NCBI GenBank assembly: GCA_900321775.1
Contig: ONXE01000069.1
Span: 1 to 9,214, forward strand
Source of the DNA: an uncultured Bacteroidales bacterium
GTDB taxonomy: Bacteria; Bacteroidota; Bacteroidia; Bacteroidales; Paludibacteraceae
Direction of reading: 5' to 3'
Length of the DNA stretch: 9,214 nt
A program made the position numbers and the translations under genes. The notes below the pieces were generated by a model. The model was not told the DNA's origin. It did no database searches and saw only the letters and a program-made list of their open reading frames with translations. Below are positions 1-5,855 of this stretch, piece after piece. The stretch's first letter is position 1, and the number at the start of each line of letters is the position of its first letter.

Positions 1-380
1 ATCTTGTCGTACGCGCCACGGTCCACCATAAGGTCTTTGATTACAGGGAACGCGCGCGAGCGCCACGGCTCAACCGTGATAGTCTCGCCATCATGGAAAC
101 GACGCATGTGGAGCTGGCAGGTTGTTACCTCCTGGTCGGGTCCGTGCGGGTGTCCGTTGACATACAGCGAGCACATACCGCAGATACCCTCTCGACAATC
201 GTGGTCGAAAGCGATGGGGTCTTTGTGCTCAGCAATCAGTTGTTCGTTGAGGATGTCCATCATCTCCAGGAACGAAGCGCCCTGGAAAATGTTCTTCAGT
301 TCGTAGGTCTCGAAATGACCTTGTGCTTTTGGTCCGGCCTGACGCCAAACACGAACTTTGATATTGATATTTTTATCCAT
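1..380 (-). CDS. frdB: Fumarate reductase / succinate dehydrogenase iron-sulfur subunit, 5' part only
   Basis: This is the iron-sulfur subunit of complex II, which passes electrons between the quinone site in the membrane subunit and the FAD of FrdA on the cytoplasmic face. The minus strand encodes 126 residues from an ATG at 380 and is cut by the window edge; the family is about 250 residues long, so roughly half is present. The plant-type ferredoxin domain is visible, with [2Fe-2S] ligands C62, C67 and C70 in CREGICGMC and C88 in the following TTCQLH. The C-terminal [4Fe-4S]/[3Fe-4S] domain lies outside. The gene starts 18 bp after the stop of the small membrane-protein gene and is the last visible gene of the frdC-frdA-small ORF-frdB operon. 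Gene order and family suggest a quinol:fumarate reductase, but sequence alone does not fix the direction of electron flow. Confidence 0.95.
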   Translation of the reverse strand, partial: MDKNINIKVRVWRQAGPKAQGHFETYELKNIFQGASFLEMMDILNEQLIAEHKDPIAFDHDCREGICGMCSLYVNGHPHGPDQEVTTCQLHMRRFHDGETITVEPWRSRAFPVIKDLMVDRGAYDK

Positions 381-398
381 TGTTGTATGAATTACTGA

Positions 399-617
399 TT
401 ATTGTTTCTCTAAAAAATACATCGTTAAAAGGAAGATACCTACCAATAATGGTACTACCACATATCCAAAAATATGTAACACAGTGCCGACTTTCTCACC
501 CCACATCTTTTTCATGGGTTCAAGTTTCCCAAACTTATCGGTTTTACCTGCAATCCAAAGATACAATGAATACAGGCCGAAGCAGAGTGCAAAAATTGAA
601 AATATCAGTTCAATCAT
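399..617 (-). CDS. Small two-helix membrane protein in the fumarate reductase operon, function unknown
   Basis: I do not recognise this 72-residue protein. It has two hydrophobic segments, about residues 3-22 and 47-68, joined by a short basic loop (residues 23-45, including KTDKFGKLEPMKKMWGEK). The positive-inside rule places that loop in the cytoplasm and both ends on the periplasmic side. There is no signal peptide cleavage site, no cysteine pair and no histidine pattern suggesting a heme; the single His (H48) lies at the start of helix 2. The gene sits 20 bp after the frdA stop and 18 bp before the frdB start, so it must be co-transcribed with complex II. The size and two-helix hairpin resemble general small membrane proteins such as the Imm17 type, but I see no convincing match. 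An accessory or assembly subunit of fumarate reductase is an inference from position only. Confidence 0.8.
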   Translation of the reverse strand: MIELIFSIFALCFGLYSLYLWIAGKTDKFGKLEPMKKMWGEKVGTVLHIFGYVVVPLLVGIFLLTMYFLEKQ

Positions 618-637
618 TTTGACGATGCATTAAATAG

Positions 638-2932
638 TTATGCTTTATAATTTCTGGTCTTACGCTCGGTGAACTCGTAGTCGAGAGGCTCTTTGATGAG
701 CTCTGGCTCTGCGTCTTCGCCTTTGTATTTCCAGCAACCAACATACGAGAACTTGTCGTCCTGACGCAGCGCCTCGCCATCGGGAGTCTGATACTCCTCG
801 CGGAAGTGTCCGCCGCAGGATTCCTCGCGATGCAGGGCATCCACAGCCATGAGTCGTCCAATCTCGATAAAGTCGGCCAGGCGGAGTGCTTTCTCGAGCT
901 CGTTGTTGAGCGCATCAGCCTTGCCCGGGATATAGACGTTGGACCAGAACTCTTTCTTGATTTCGTCGATTTTCTTGATGGCGGTCTTCAGGCCCTCAGC
1001 GGTACGACCCATTCCTACGAAGTCCCACATGATGAGACCCAGCTCTTTGTGAATGCTATCCACAGAGCGTTTGCCCTGGATGGACATCAGTTTCTGAATC
1101 TTAGCCTCTACAGCTTTCTCAGCCTCGGCAAACTCGGGCAGGTCGGTGCTCATGCGAGGCACGCCAATCTGGTCGCTGAGGTAGTTTTGGATGGTGTACG
1201 GCAGTACGAAATATCCGTCGGCCAGACCCTGCATCAGTGCAGAAGCGCCCAGACGGTTGGCTCCGTGGTCGGAGAAGTTGGCCTCGCCGATGCAGAACAG
1301 ACCCTTGACAGATGTCATGAGTTCGTAGTCCACCCAGATACCACCCATGGTGTAGTGGATAGCGGGGAAGATCATCATCGGGTTCTCATATGGGTTCTCA
1401 TCCACGATTTTCTCGTACATCTGGAAGAGGTTGCCGTATTTCTGAGCCACCACGTCCTTGCCCAGACGCTGGATAGCCTCGGAGAAGTCGAGGAACACAG
1501 CCAGTCCGGTGTTGTTCACGCCAAAGCCAGCGTCGCAGCGCTCTTTGGCTGCACGTGAAGCCACGTCACGCGGAACGAGGTTACCGAATGCGGGATAACG
1601 GCGCTCAAGGTAGTAGTCGCGGTCCTCTTCGGGGATGTCGCGTCCCTTGATTTGTCCGGCCTGCAGTTTCTTGGCATCCTCGAGTTTCTTGGGCACCCAG
1701 ATACGTCCGTCGTTACGAAGCGATTCGGACATCAGGGTCAGTTTGGACTGGAAATCGCCGTGCTTGGGGATACAGGTCGGGTGGATCTGTGCGTAGCAGG
1801 GGTTAGCAAAATATGCTCCGTGGCGGTACATCTGCATAGCAGCAGAGCCGTTGGAAGCCATTGCGTTGGTGGAGAGGAAGAAGGTGTTGCCGTAGCCGCC
1901 GGAACCAACCACCACTGCGTGAGCGAAGAAGCGCTCGATGCGTCCGGTTACGAGGTTGCGTGCGATGATACCACGTGCACGCGGTTCGCCGTTCTCGTCT
2001 TTAATCATGACGATGTCGAGCATCTCATAGCGGGTATACATCTTCACTTTGCCTTTGCCGATCTGGCGGCTCAAAGCGGAGTAAGCGCCGAGTAGCAACT
2101 GCTGACCGGTCTGGCCTTTGGCATAGAAGGTACGGCTAACCTGTGCACCGCCGAAAGAGCGGTTGTCCAGCAAGCCACCATATTCGCGTGCAAACGGGAC
2201 GCCCTGAGCCACGCACTGGTCGATGATGTTGTTGCTGACCTCAGCCAGACGATATACGTTGGCTTCGCGAGCGCGATAGTCACCACCCTTGATGGTATCG
2301 TAGTACAGACGGTAAACCGAGTCACCGTCGTTCTGATAGTTCTTGGCTGCGTTGATACCGCCTTGTGCGGCGATAGAGTGTGCGCGACGAGGCGAATCCT
2401 GAATGCAGAAGTTGAGCACGTTGAAGCCCATCTCTGCCAGTGATGCAGCAGCGGAAGCGCCGGCCAATCCTGTTCCGACTACAATCACGTCCAGTTTGCG
2501 TTTGTTAGCGGGGTTGACGAGTTTCTGGTGGTCCTTGTAGTTGGTCCATTTCTTCTCCAGCGGACCAGCAGGAATCTTGGCCATCTCAGGAGTGATGACC
2601 TTGACGTTTTTCTCGGAAGGAGTGGTCATCACCTCAGCGGCGGCCATGGCCGCTTTGCCCACTTTGGACATCGCTTCTGTTGCAGCGGCAGCGGCCTCTT
2701 TGACCTCCGCACGGTCCGCCAGTTTCTCGGCGCGAGCCTTTAGCTCTTCGGCTGTTTCTTTGATGGTTTCAGCAGCTTTTTCCTTGGCATAATCCACCAT
2801 TTCCCCGGCTTTCTTCAATGTCTCTTGAACCATGGGATCAGCTGCAATTTCAGCGGCTTTCTTTTGTACTTTCTCAGCTGCCTCTTGTACTGCAGCCTTT
2901 ATTTCTTCTTTCTTTGCCATAGTTTCAATCAT
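638..2932 (-). CDS. frdA: Fumarate reductase / succinate dehydrogenase flavoprotein subunit with an unusual helical N-terminal extension
   Basis: This is the catalytic subunit of complex II, which interconverts fumarate and succinate on covalently bound FAD. From about residue 116 it is a complete FrdA: Rossmann motif GTGLAG (153-158), FAD-linking His185 in AHSIAAQGG, QIHPT (382-386), the active-site region NLVPRDVASRA with R455, HYTMGGI with H526, GEANFSDHGANRLGASAL (549-566), and the C-terminal HREESCGGHFREEY (701-714). Residues 1-115 are extra. About 29 Ala, 18 Glu and 16 Lys occur in the first 104 residues, with no Cys and no Pro from 34 to 104, which predicts long amphipathic helices. 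The total of 764 residues compares with about 650 usual for Bacteroidota. The start could be the ATG at 2932 (7 bp after frdC) or the in-frame ATG at 2920, giving MAKKEE; neither has a clear Shine-Dalgarno. An ATG at 2629 would give a normal-length protein. Confidence 0.96.
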   Translation of the reverse strand: MIETMAKKEEIKAAVQEAAEKVQKKAAEIAADPMVQETLKKAGEMVDYAKEKAAETIKETAEELKARAEKLADRAEVKEAAAAATEAMSKVGKAAMAAAEVMTTPSEKNVKVITPEMAKIPAGPLEKKWTNYKDHQKLVNPANKRKLDVIVVGTGLAGASAAASLAEMGFNVLNFCIQDSPRRAHSIAAQGGINAAKNYQNDGDSVYRLYYDTIKGGDYRAREANVYRLAEVSNNIIDQCVAQGVPFAREYGGLLDNRSFGGAQVSRTFYAKGQTGQQLLLGAYSALSRQIGKGKVKMYTRYEMLDIVMIKDENGEPRARGIIARNLVTGRIERFFAHAVVVGSGGYGNTFFLSTNAMASNGSAAMQMYRHGAYFANPCYAQIHPTCIPKHGDFQSKLTLMSESLRNDGRIWVPKKLEDAKKLQAGQIKGRDIPEEDRDYYLERRYPAFGNLVPRDVASRAAKERCDAGFGVNNTGLAVFLDFSEAIQRLGKDVVAQKYGNLFQMYEKIVDENPYENPMMIFPAIHYTMGGIWVDYELMTSVKGLFCIGEANFSDHGANRLGASALMQGLADGYFVLPYTIQNYLSDQIGVPRMSTDLPEFAEAEKAVEAKIQKLMSIQGKRSVDSIHKELGLIMWDFVGMGRTAEGLKTAIKKIDEIKKEFWSNVYIPGKADALNNELEKALRLADFIEIGRLMAVDALHREESCGGHFREEYQTPDGEALRQDDKFSYVGCWKYKGEDAEPELIKEPLDYEFTERKTRNYKA

Positions 2933-2939
2933 TTAAGGG

Positions 2940-3683
2940 TTAAGCAAGTTTCGCCCCGATGCACATGCCCAGGTAGTAAACTACTACAGCGGCAAACATG
3001 AGAACTACAATCGTAGCAACAATATTACCGATGACTTTGATGCGTGGCAGCCATATGTTGCTGCTCAGGCCCATAGTATGAAGAGCGGACCATACACCAT
3101 GAGTCAAGTGGAACCAGATGGCGAGCAGCCAAACCAGATACAGGCAGCAGTAGAGAGGATGTGCCCAATCCGGCATGGTAAGCAGCTCGGGGTTTACAAC
3201 TTGTGCGGGGTCGTACAAGCCGGTGAACAGGTACTTGACGTAAGCCGCACCGTTTTGTGGGTCGAAGGCACCGGTCTTGAGTTCTGTCACCTCCTGGAAC
3301 TGCATCTTAAACCAGAAATTAGCCAAGTGCAGTACGATGAAACCAGCAACAACGATACCGAGTACCAGCATGTTCTGGCTCTCCCAATCTACGCCCTTTT
3401 GGCGGTCTTCGATGGCGTACCGGTCATTGCCGCGTGCGCGACGGTTTTGAACAGTAAGGATGATTGCGAACACAAAATGAAGCAGCACCAGCAGTGCCAA
3501 TCCGGCGGTGCCGATCAGCGCATACCAGTTAGCTCCCAGCATTCTGCAAATCCAGTTGTAAGCGTCTTCCGAGAAGATGAGCGCGATGTTCATCGATGCG
3601 TGGAAGAGCAGGAATAGCACCAAGCAGGTGCCCGTAATACTCATTACGAGTTTACGTCCGATTGAGGAATCAGTTAACCACAT
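2940..3683 (-). CDS. frdC: Fumarate reductase / succinate dehydrogenase cytochrome b subunit (b558 family)
   Basis: This is the membrane anchor of complex II, which exchanges electrons with menaquinone/menaquinol through two b hemes. The 247 residues contain five predicted helices, about 12-35, 54-78, 105-126, 175-197 and 217-240, as in the Wolinella and Bacteroidota single-subunit anchors. Likely heme ligands, one on each of the first four helices, are H28 (FHASMN), H69 (LLHFVF), H119 (LHLANF) and H192 or H195 (FHLTHG); the exact pairing is assigned by analogy with Wolinella FrdC. The ATG at 3681-3683 follows an A-rich, Shine-Dalgarno-poor leader, normal for this phylum. It is the first gene of the operon, about 65 nt downstream of the predicted start of the proximal promoter, and frdA begins 7 bp after its stop. 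I see no missing residues or breaks. Confidence 0.96.
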   Translation of the reverse strand: MWLTDSSIGRKLVMSITGTCLVLFLLFHASMNIALIFSEDAYNWICRMLGANWYALIGTAGLALLVLLHFVFAIILTVQNRRARGNDRYAIEDRQKGVDWESQNMLVLGIVVAGFIVLHLANFWFKMQFQEVTELKTGAFDPQNGAAYVKYLFTGLYDPAQVVNPELLTMPDWAHPLYCCLYLVWLLAIWFHLTHGVWSALHTMGLSSNIWLPRIKVIGNIVATIVVLMFAAVVVYYLGMCIGAKLA

Positions 3684-3731
3684 TAGTTTTTCAGTTTTAT
3701 TGTTTATTATTAGTTGTGTGCGTTCCTAATG

Positions 3732-3749
3732 GCCATACAGACGTATGGC
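3732..3749 (-). promoter_or_regulatory. Perfect palindrome at the predicted frd transcription start
   Basis: GCCATAC, a 4-nt spacer and GTATGGC form a perfect 7-bp inverted repeat. It begins about 5 bp downstream of the -7 box of the proximal frd promoter, so the frd mRNA would begin at or just inside it and carry a 5'-terminal hairpin. It could stabilise the mRNA or be an operator for a dimeric regulator; the sequence does not decide between these. Confidence 0.5.
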
Positions 3750-3753
3750 GGTG

Positions 3754-3785
3754 CAAAGTTACTGCTTTTTTCTGATATATGCAAG
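3754..3785 (-). promoter_or_regulatory. Proximal promoter of the frdC-frdA-frdB operon
   Basis: On the minus strand a CTTG at 3782-3785 stands 20 bp ahead of TAACTTTG (3754-3761), the Bacteroidota primary-sigma arrangement (-33 TTG, -7 TAnnTTTG). The spacer ends in AAAAAAGCAG, as in other promoters of this window. Transcription should begin near 3747, giving a leader of about 65 nt before frdC. Confidence 0.8.
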
Positions 3786-3813
3786 AAAAAAAGTAAAAAA
3801 ATGAAGAAACCAT

Positions 3814-3835
3814 GCATTTGTTTGCGAAAAAATGC
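3814..3835. other. Imperfect hairpin between the two frd promoters
   Basis: GCATTT and AAATGC pair, and inside them TTT (3821-3823) pairs with AAA (3827-3829) around a GCG loop with one bulged G. Read on the minus strand it is followed, after a few bases, by T-rich tracts (about 3786-3807). It could end a transcript of about 100 nt from the distal promoter (an sRNA or attenuated leader) or be a chance product of the A/T-rich sequence. The stem is weak. Confidence 0.3.
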
Positions 3836-3916
3836 GTTTTTGCCGGTCCTAACTCGTTTGCAAGTAGCAGCATGATGGAGGTTCGCTCATAGTGTTTGTT
3901 ATGATAATTTCGCCTG

Positions 3917-3948
3917 CAAAGTTACGAAGAAAACTTGACATAAGCAAG
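3917..3948 (-). promoter_or_regulatory. Distal minus-strand promoter upstream of frdC
   Basis: On the minus strand CTTG (3945-3948), a 20-bp spacer and TAACTTTG (3917-3924) followed by GCAGG again match the -33/-7 consensus. The predicted start is near 3910, about 227 nt upstream of frdC. It is either a second frd promoter or the promoter of a short RNA ending before the proximal promoter. Its spacer lacks the A-run plus GCAG seen in the other four promoters. Confidence 0.65.
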
Positions 3949-3995
3949 GATTTGGCCCGTAAAATAATTCTTTTGTTTGTTTTTTTTGAAAAAAG

Positions 3996-4027
3996 TTTGC
4001 AAATGTGAAAAAAAAGCAGTACCTTTG
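3996..4027 (+). promoter_or_regulatory. Promoter of porQ-cmk-ispH
   Basis: TTTG (3996-3999), a 20-bp spacer with an A8 run ending in GCAG, and TACCTTTG (4020-4027) make a consensus Bacteroidota promoter. Transcription should begin near 4033, leaving a leader of only about 20-25 nt before porQ. The stretch 3996-4033 matches 8656-8693 at 35 of 38 positions, spacer included. Confidence 0.85.
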
Positions 4028-4052
4028 CAGCCGATTTGATTAAACCGACGAG

Positions 4053-5132
4053 GTGCGTTTGAAGAAATACATATCGACGGTGTTGTTGGTTGTGCTGGTA
4101 AGCGGCACGGCCTCGGCACAGGCAGGAGCGAGCGTTTTTTCGTTCCTGGGTTTGCCTGCGTCGGCTCGTATGAATGCGTTGGGCGGGAGTAATGTGAGTC
4201 TCAACGAAGGCGAGTTGTCTGCTTTTATGTGCAACCCGGCTCTCCTCTCCGACAGTACAGACAAGGTAATTGAATTAGGCTACGGATACTATGGCGCTTC
4301 GCAGCATTTCGGTTCGGTGGCTTATAGCCAAAACTATGAGCACAACTATTTTGCAGGCGGAATACACTACTTGAACTATGGTTCGATGAAGTATGCCGAC
4401 GAGTATGGAAACCTGCCCGGCGGCACGTTTACAGCGCAGGACATTCTTATAAACATCGCATACGCGCGCCAGTTGGGTCCGATGTTCACAGTGGGCGTGT
4501 CCCTCAAACCCGTCATCTCGGCCTACGAGGTGTACAACTCGTTTGCTTTGGGCGCAGATGTAGGAGGACATTTTGTGCTACCGGGTCAAGGACTGGATGT
4601 GGGCCTTTCGCTGCAGAATATAGGTTGGCAATTGAAGGGCTTTTTTACCGATGAAAACGGCGATTCCAGACTCGAGATGCTTCCCTTGAATTTGCAATTG
4701 GGACTCAGTTACAAATTGCCGCACGCACCTATCCGTTTCTGTTTTACGGCCCACAACCTGCAGCGCTGGAACCTTGATTATCAAACGGCCAATATAGGCA
4801 TCAAAAAAGGGGATGAAAAGGTGAAATATTACACCACTACCAACGCCAAGTGGTACGACATGCTGTTTCGCCACACTATTTGGGCAATTGACATTGTGCC
4901 AAGGTCGAACAAGTTCTGGATTACCCTGTCGTATAATCACCGCCGTCGCCAGGAGTTAAACCTGGTGGACACCGGAGCCAACGTGGAACAGAAATCGCTG
5001 GCGGGATTTGCGTTGGGCGCAGGTATTAACATCAAAGGTGTGCGCGCCGGAGTGGCAGCCAGCCAATACACGCGCTCCAACTATACGTTCCAGTTCTCGC
5101 TGAGTCTGGATGTGAACCAATTTATGAAATAG
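4053..5132 (+). CDS. porQ: Type IX secretion system outer-membrane protein PorQ
   Basis: PorQ is an outer-membrane beta-barrel of the T9SS, related to PorV and linked in Porphyromonas with PorZ, PorU and PorV, which process secreted cargo and attach it to A-type lipopolysaccharide at the cell surface. The 359 residues begin with a signal peptide (KKYISTVLLVVLVSGTASA, likely cut after A22). The family signature FSFLGLPASARMNALGG (29-45) and CNPALL follow, then alternating aromatic and glycine-rich strands typical of a barrel, ending in SLSLDVNQF. Length is normal for PorQ. No ATG is possible: an in-frame stop at 4041-4043 leaves GTG at 4053 or TTG at 4059. TTG has GAGG (4050-4053) 5 nt upstream and yields a typical MKK signal peptide, so 4059 may be the true start. 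cmk follows after 10 bp. A PorV-like paralogue is the main alternative. Confidence 0.85.
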   Translation: MRLKKYISTVLLVVLVSGTASAQAGASVFSFLGLPASARMNALGGSNVSLNEGELSAFMCNPALLSDSTDKVIELGYGYYGASQHFGSVAYSQNYEHNYFAGGIHYLNYGSMKYADEYGNLPGGTFTAQDILINIAYARQLGPMFTVGVSLKPVISAYEVYNSFALGADVGGHFVLPGQGLDVGLSLQNIGWQLKGFFTDENGDSRLEMLPLNLQLGLSYKLPHAPIRFCFTAHNLQRWNLDYQTANIGIKKGDEKVKYYTTTNAKWYDMLFRHTIWAIDIVPRSNKFWITLSYNHRRRQELNLVDTGANVEQKSLAGFALGAGINIKGVRAGVAASQYTRSNYTFQFSLSLDVNQFMK

Positions 5133-5142
5133 AAGGACTGTT

Positions 5143-5826
5143 ATGGATAAGAGAATCATTGTAGCGATAGACGGTTATTCGTCGTGTGGTAAGTCCACAA
5201 TAGCCAAGGCACTGGCCAAGGCTGCGGGTTACAAGTATGTGGATACGGGTGCGATGTACCGCTGTGTGGCACTATACGTACTCCGCAATGCACCATTCAC
5301 GATGGACAACGTGGACGAAGCTTGGCTTCTGGCGCATATCAATGATATTCAAATCTCGTTTGCTTTGCAGGCAGACGGCACGCAACATACTGTCCTGAAC
5401 GGGGAAGATGTAGAATCTCAGATTCGCACTCTCGAAGTGGGTAATGCCGCTTCGCAGATTAGCACCATCGGTTTTGTGCGCAAGGCGATGGTGGCGCAGC
5501 AACAGGCCATGGGAAAAGACAAAGGTCTGGTGATGGACGGTCGCGACATCGGTACGGTGGTTTTCCCGAAAGCTGAGCTCAAACTCTTCCTCACCGCCTC
5601 TCCGGAGATACGTGCTAAGCGCCGTTTCGACGAATTGGTGGAAAAGGGCCAAAACCCCGATTTCAACGATGTTTTTGCTGATGTAAAAGACCGCGATTAC
5701 CGCGATACGCATCGTGCCGAATCGCCTCTTCGGCAGGCTGAAGATGCCGTGGTCATCGACAATTCCGCCATGACTCGCGAACAGCAAATGGAGGAAGTGC
5801 TTCGGATCTTCCGCTCCCATATATAA
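5143..5826 (+). CDS. cmk: Cytidylate kinase (CMP/dCMP kinase)
   Basis: This cytoplasmic enzyme phosphorylates CMP and dCMP with ATP, supplying CDP and dCDP for nucleic acid and phospholipid synthesis. The 227 residues match the usual bacterial length. The P-loop GYSSCGKST spans residues 11-19, YVDTGAMYR (32-40) is the nucleotide-binding segment after it, DGRDIGTVVFP (132-142) is the conserved CMP-binding segment, and DRDYRDTHRAESPL (183-196) holds the lid arginines. The ATG at 5143 has AAGGA (5133-5137) 5 nt upstream, one of the clearer ribosome binding sites here and placed right after the porQ stop. ispH begins 29 bp downstream, so co-transcription with porQ and ispH is likely. As I recall, the same neighbours occur in Porphyromonas gingivalis. 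Nothing in it is broken or odd. Confidence 0.97.
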   Translation: MDKRIIVAIDGYSSCGKSTIAKALAKAAGYKYVDTGAMYRCVALYVLRNAPFTMDNVDEAWLLAHINDIQISFALQADGTQHTVLNGEDVESQIRTLEVGNAASQISTIGFVRKAMVAQQQAMGKDKGLVMDGRDIGTVVFPKAELKLFLTASPEIRAKRRFDELVEKGQNPDFNDVFADVKDRDYRDTHRAESPLRQAEDAVVIDNSAMTREQQMEEVLRIFRSHI

Positions 5827-5855
5827 ATTTCCCATTTTCCATTGACAACATCTCT

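Larger units (their letters stand above)
3684..4052. other. Divergent control region between frdC and porQ
   Basis: This 369-bp stretch without a convincing gene holds two minus-strand promoters about 163 bp apart pointing to frdC, one plus-strand promoter for porQ, a palindrome at the proximal frd start, an imperfect hairpin between the two frd promoters (3814-3835) and long A/T tracts around 3964-3990. A 13-codon minus-strand frame (3849-3890, MSEPPSCCYLQTS) lies downstream of the distal promoter and could be a leader peptide, but nothing else supports it. Confidence 0.7.

Noticed and set aside
806..1558. A 250-codon open frame on the plus strand opposite frdA, with others at 1652-2095 and 2528-2792
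   Set aside because: They are antisense to strongly conserved FrdA coding sequence, look like low-quality His/Val/Gly-rich translations and have no promoter or family resemblance. Long antisense frames are expected opposite GC-rich codons of a real gene.
2600..2932. The FrdA extension considered as a separate upstream gene fused by a sequencing frameshift
   Set aside because: The frame is continuous from 2932 through the FrdA core, no stop lies near the junction, and the spacing to frdC is that of a normal operon start.
3078..3617. A 179-codon plus-strand frame opposite frdC
   Set aside because: It is fully antisense to the five-helix cytochrome b, with no signal of its own.
3697..3873. A 58-codon minus-strand frame between the frd promoters (starts MLLLANELGP)
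   Set aside because: It runs straight through the proximal promoter and the palindrome, and its translation is a readout of the A/T tracts. It may be transcribed from the distal promoter but shows no protein-like character.
3922..4119. A 65-codon minus-strand frame over the porQ promoter and signal peptide
   Set aside because: It covers the porQ promoter and the antisense of its signal sequence, has no own promoter in the right place and is lysine/phenylalanine-rich because of A/T tracts.
5272..5835. A 187-codon minus-strand frame opposite cmk, and several opposite ispH (5978-6491)
   Set aside because: They are shadows of cmk and ispH, both of which have intact catalytic motifs on the plus strand.
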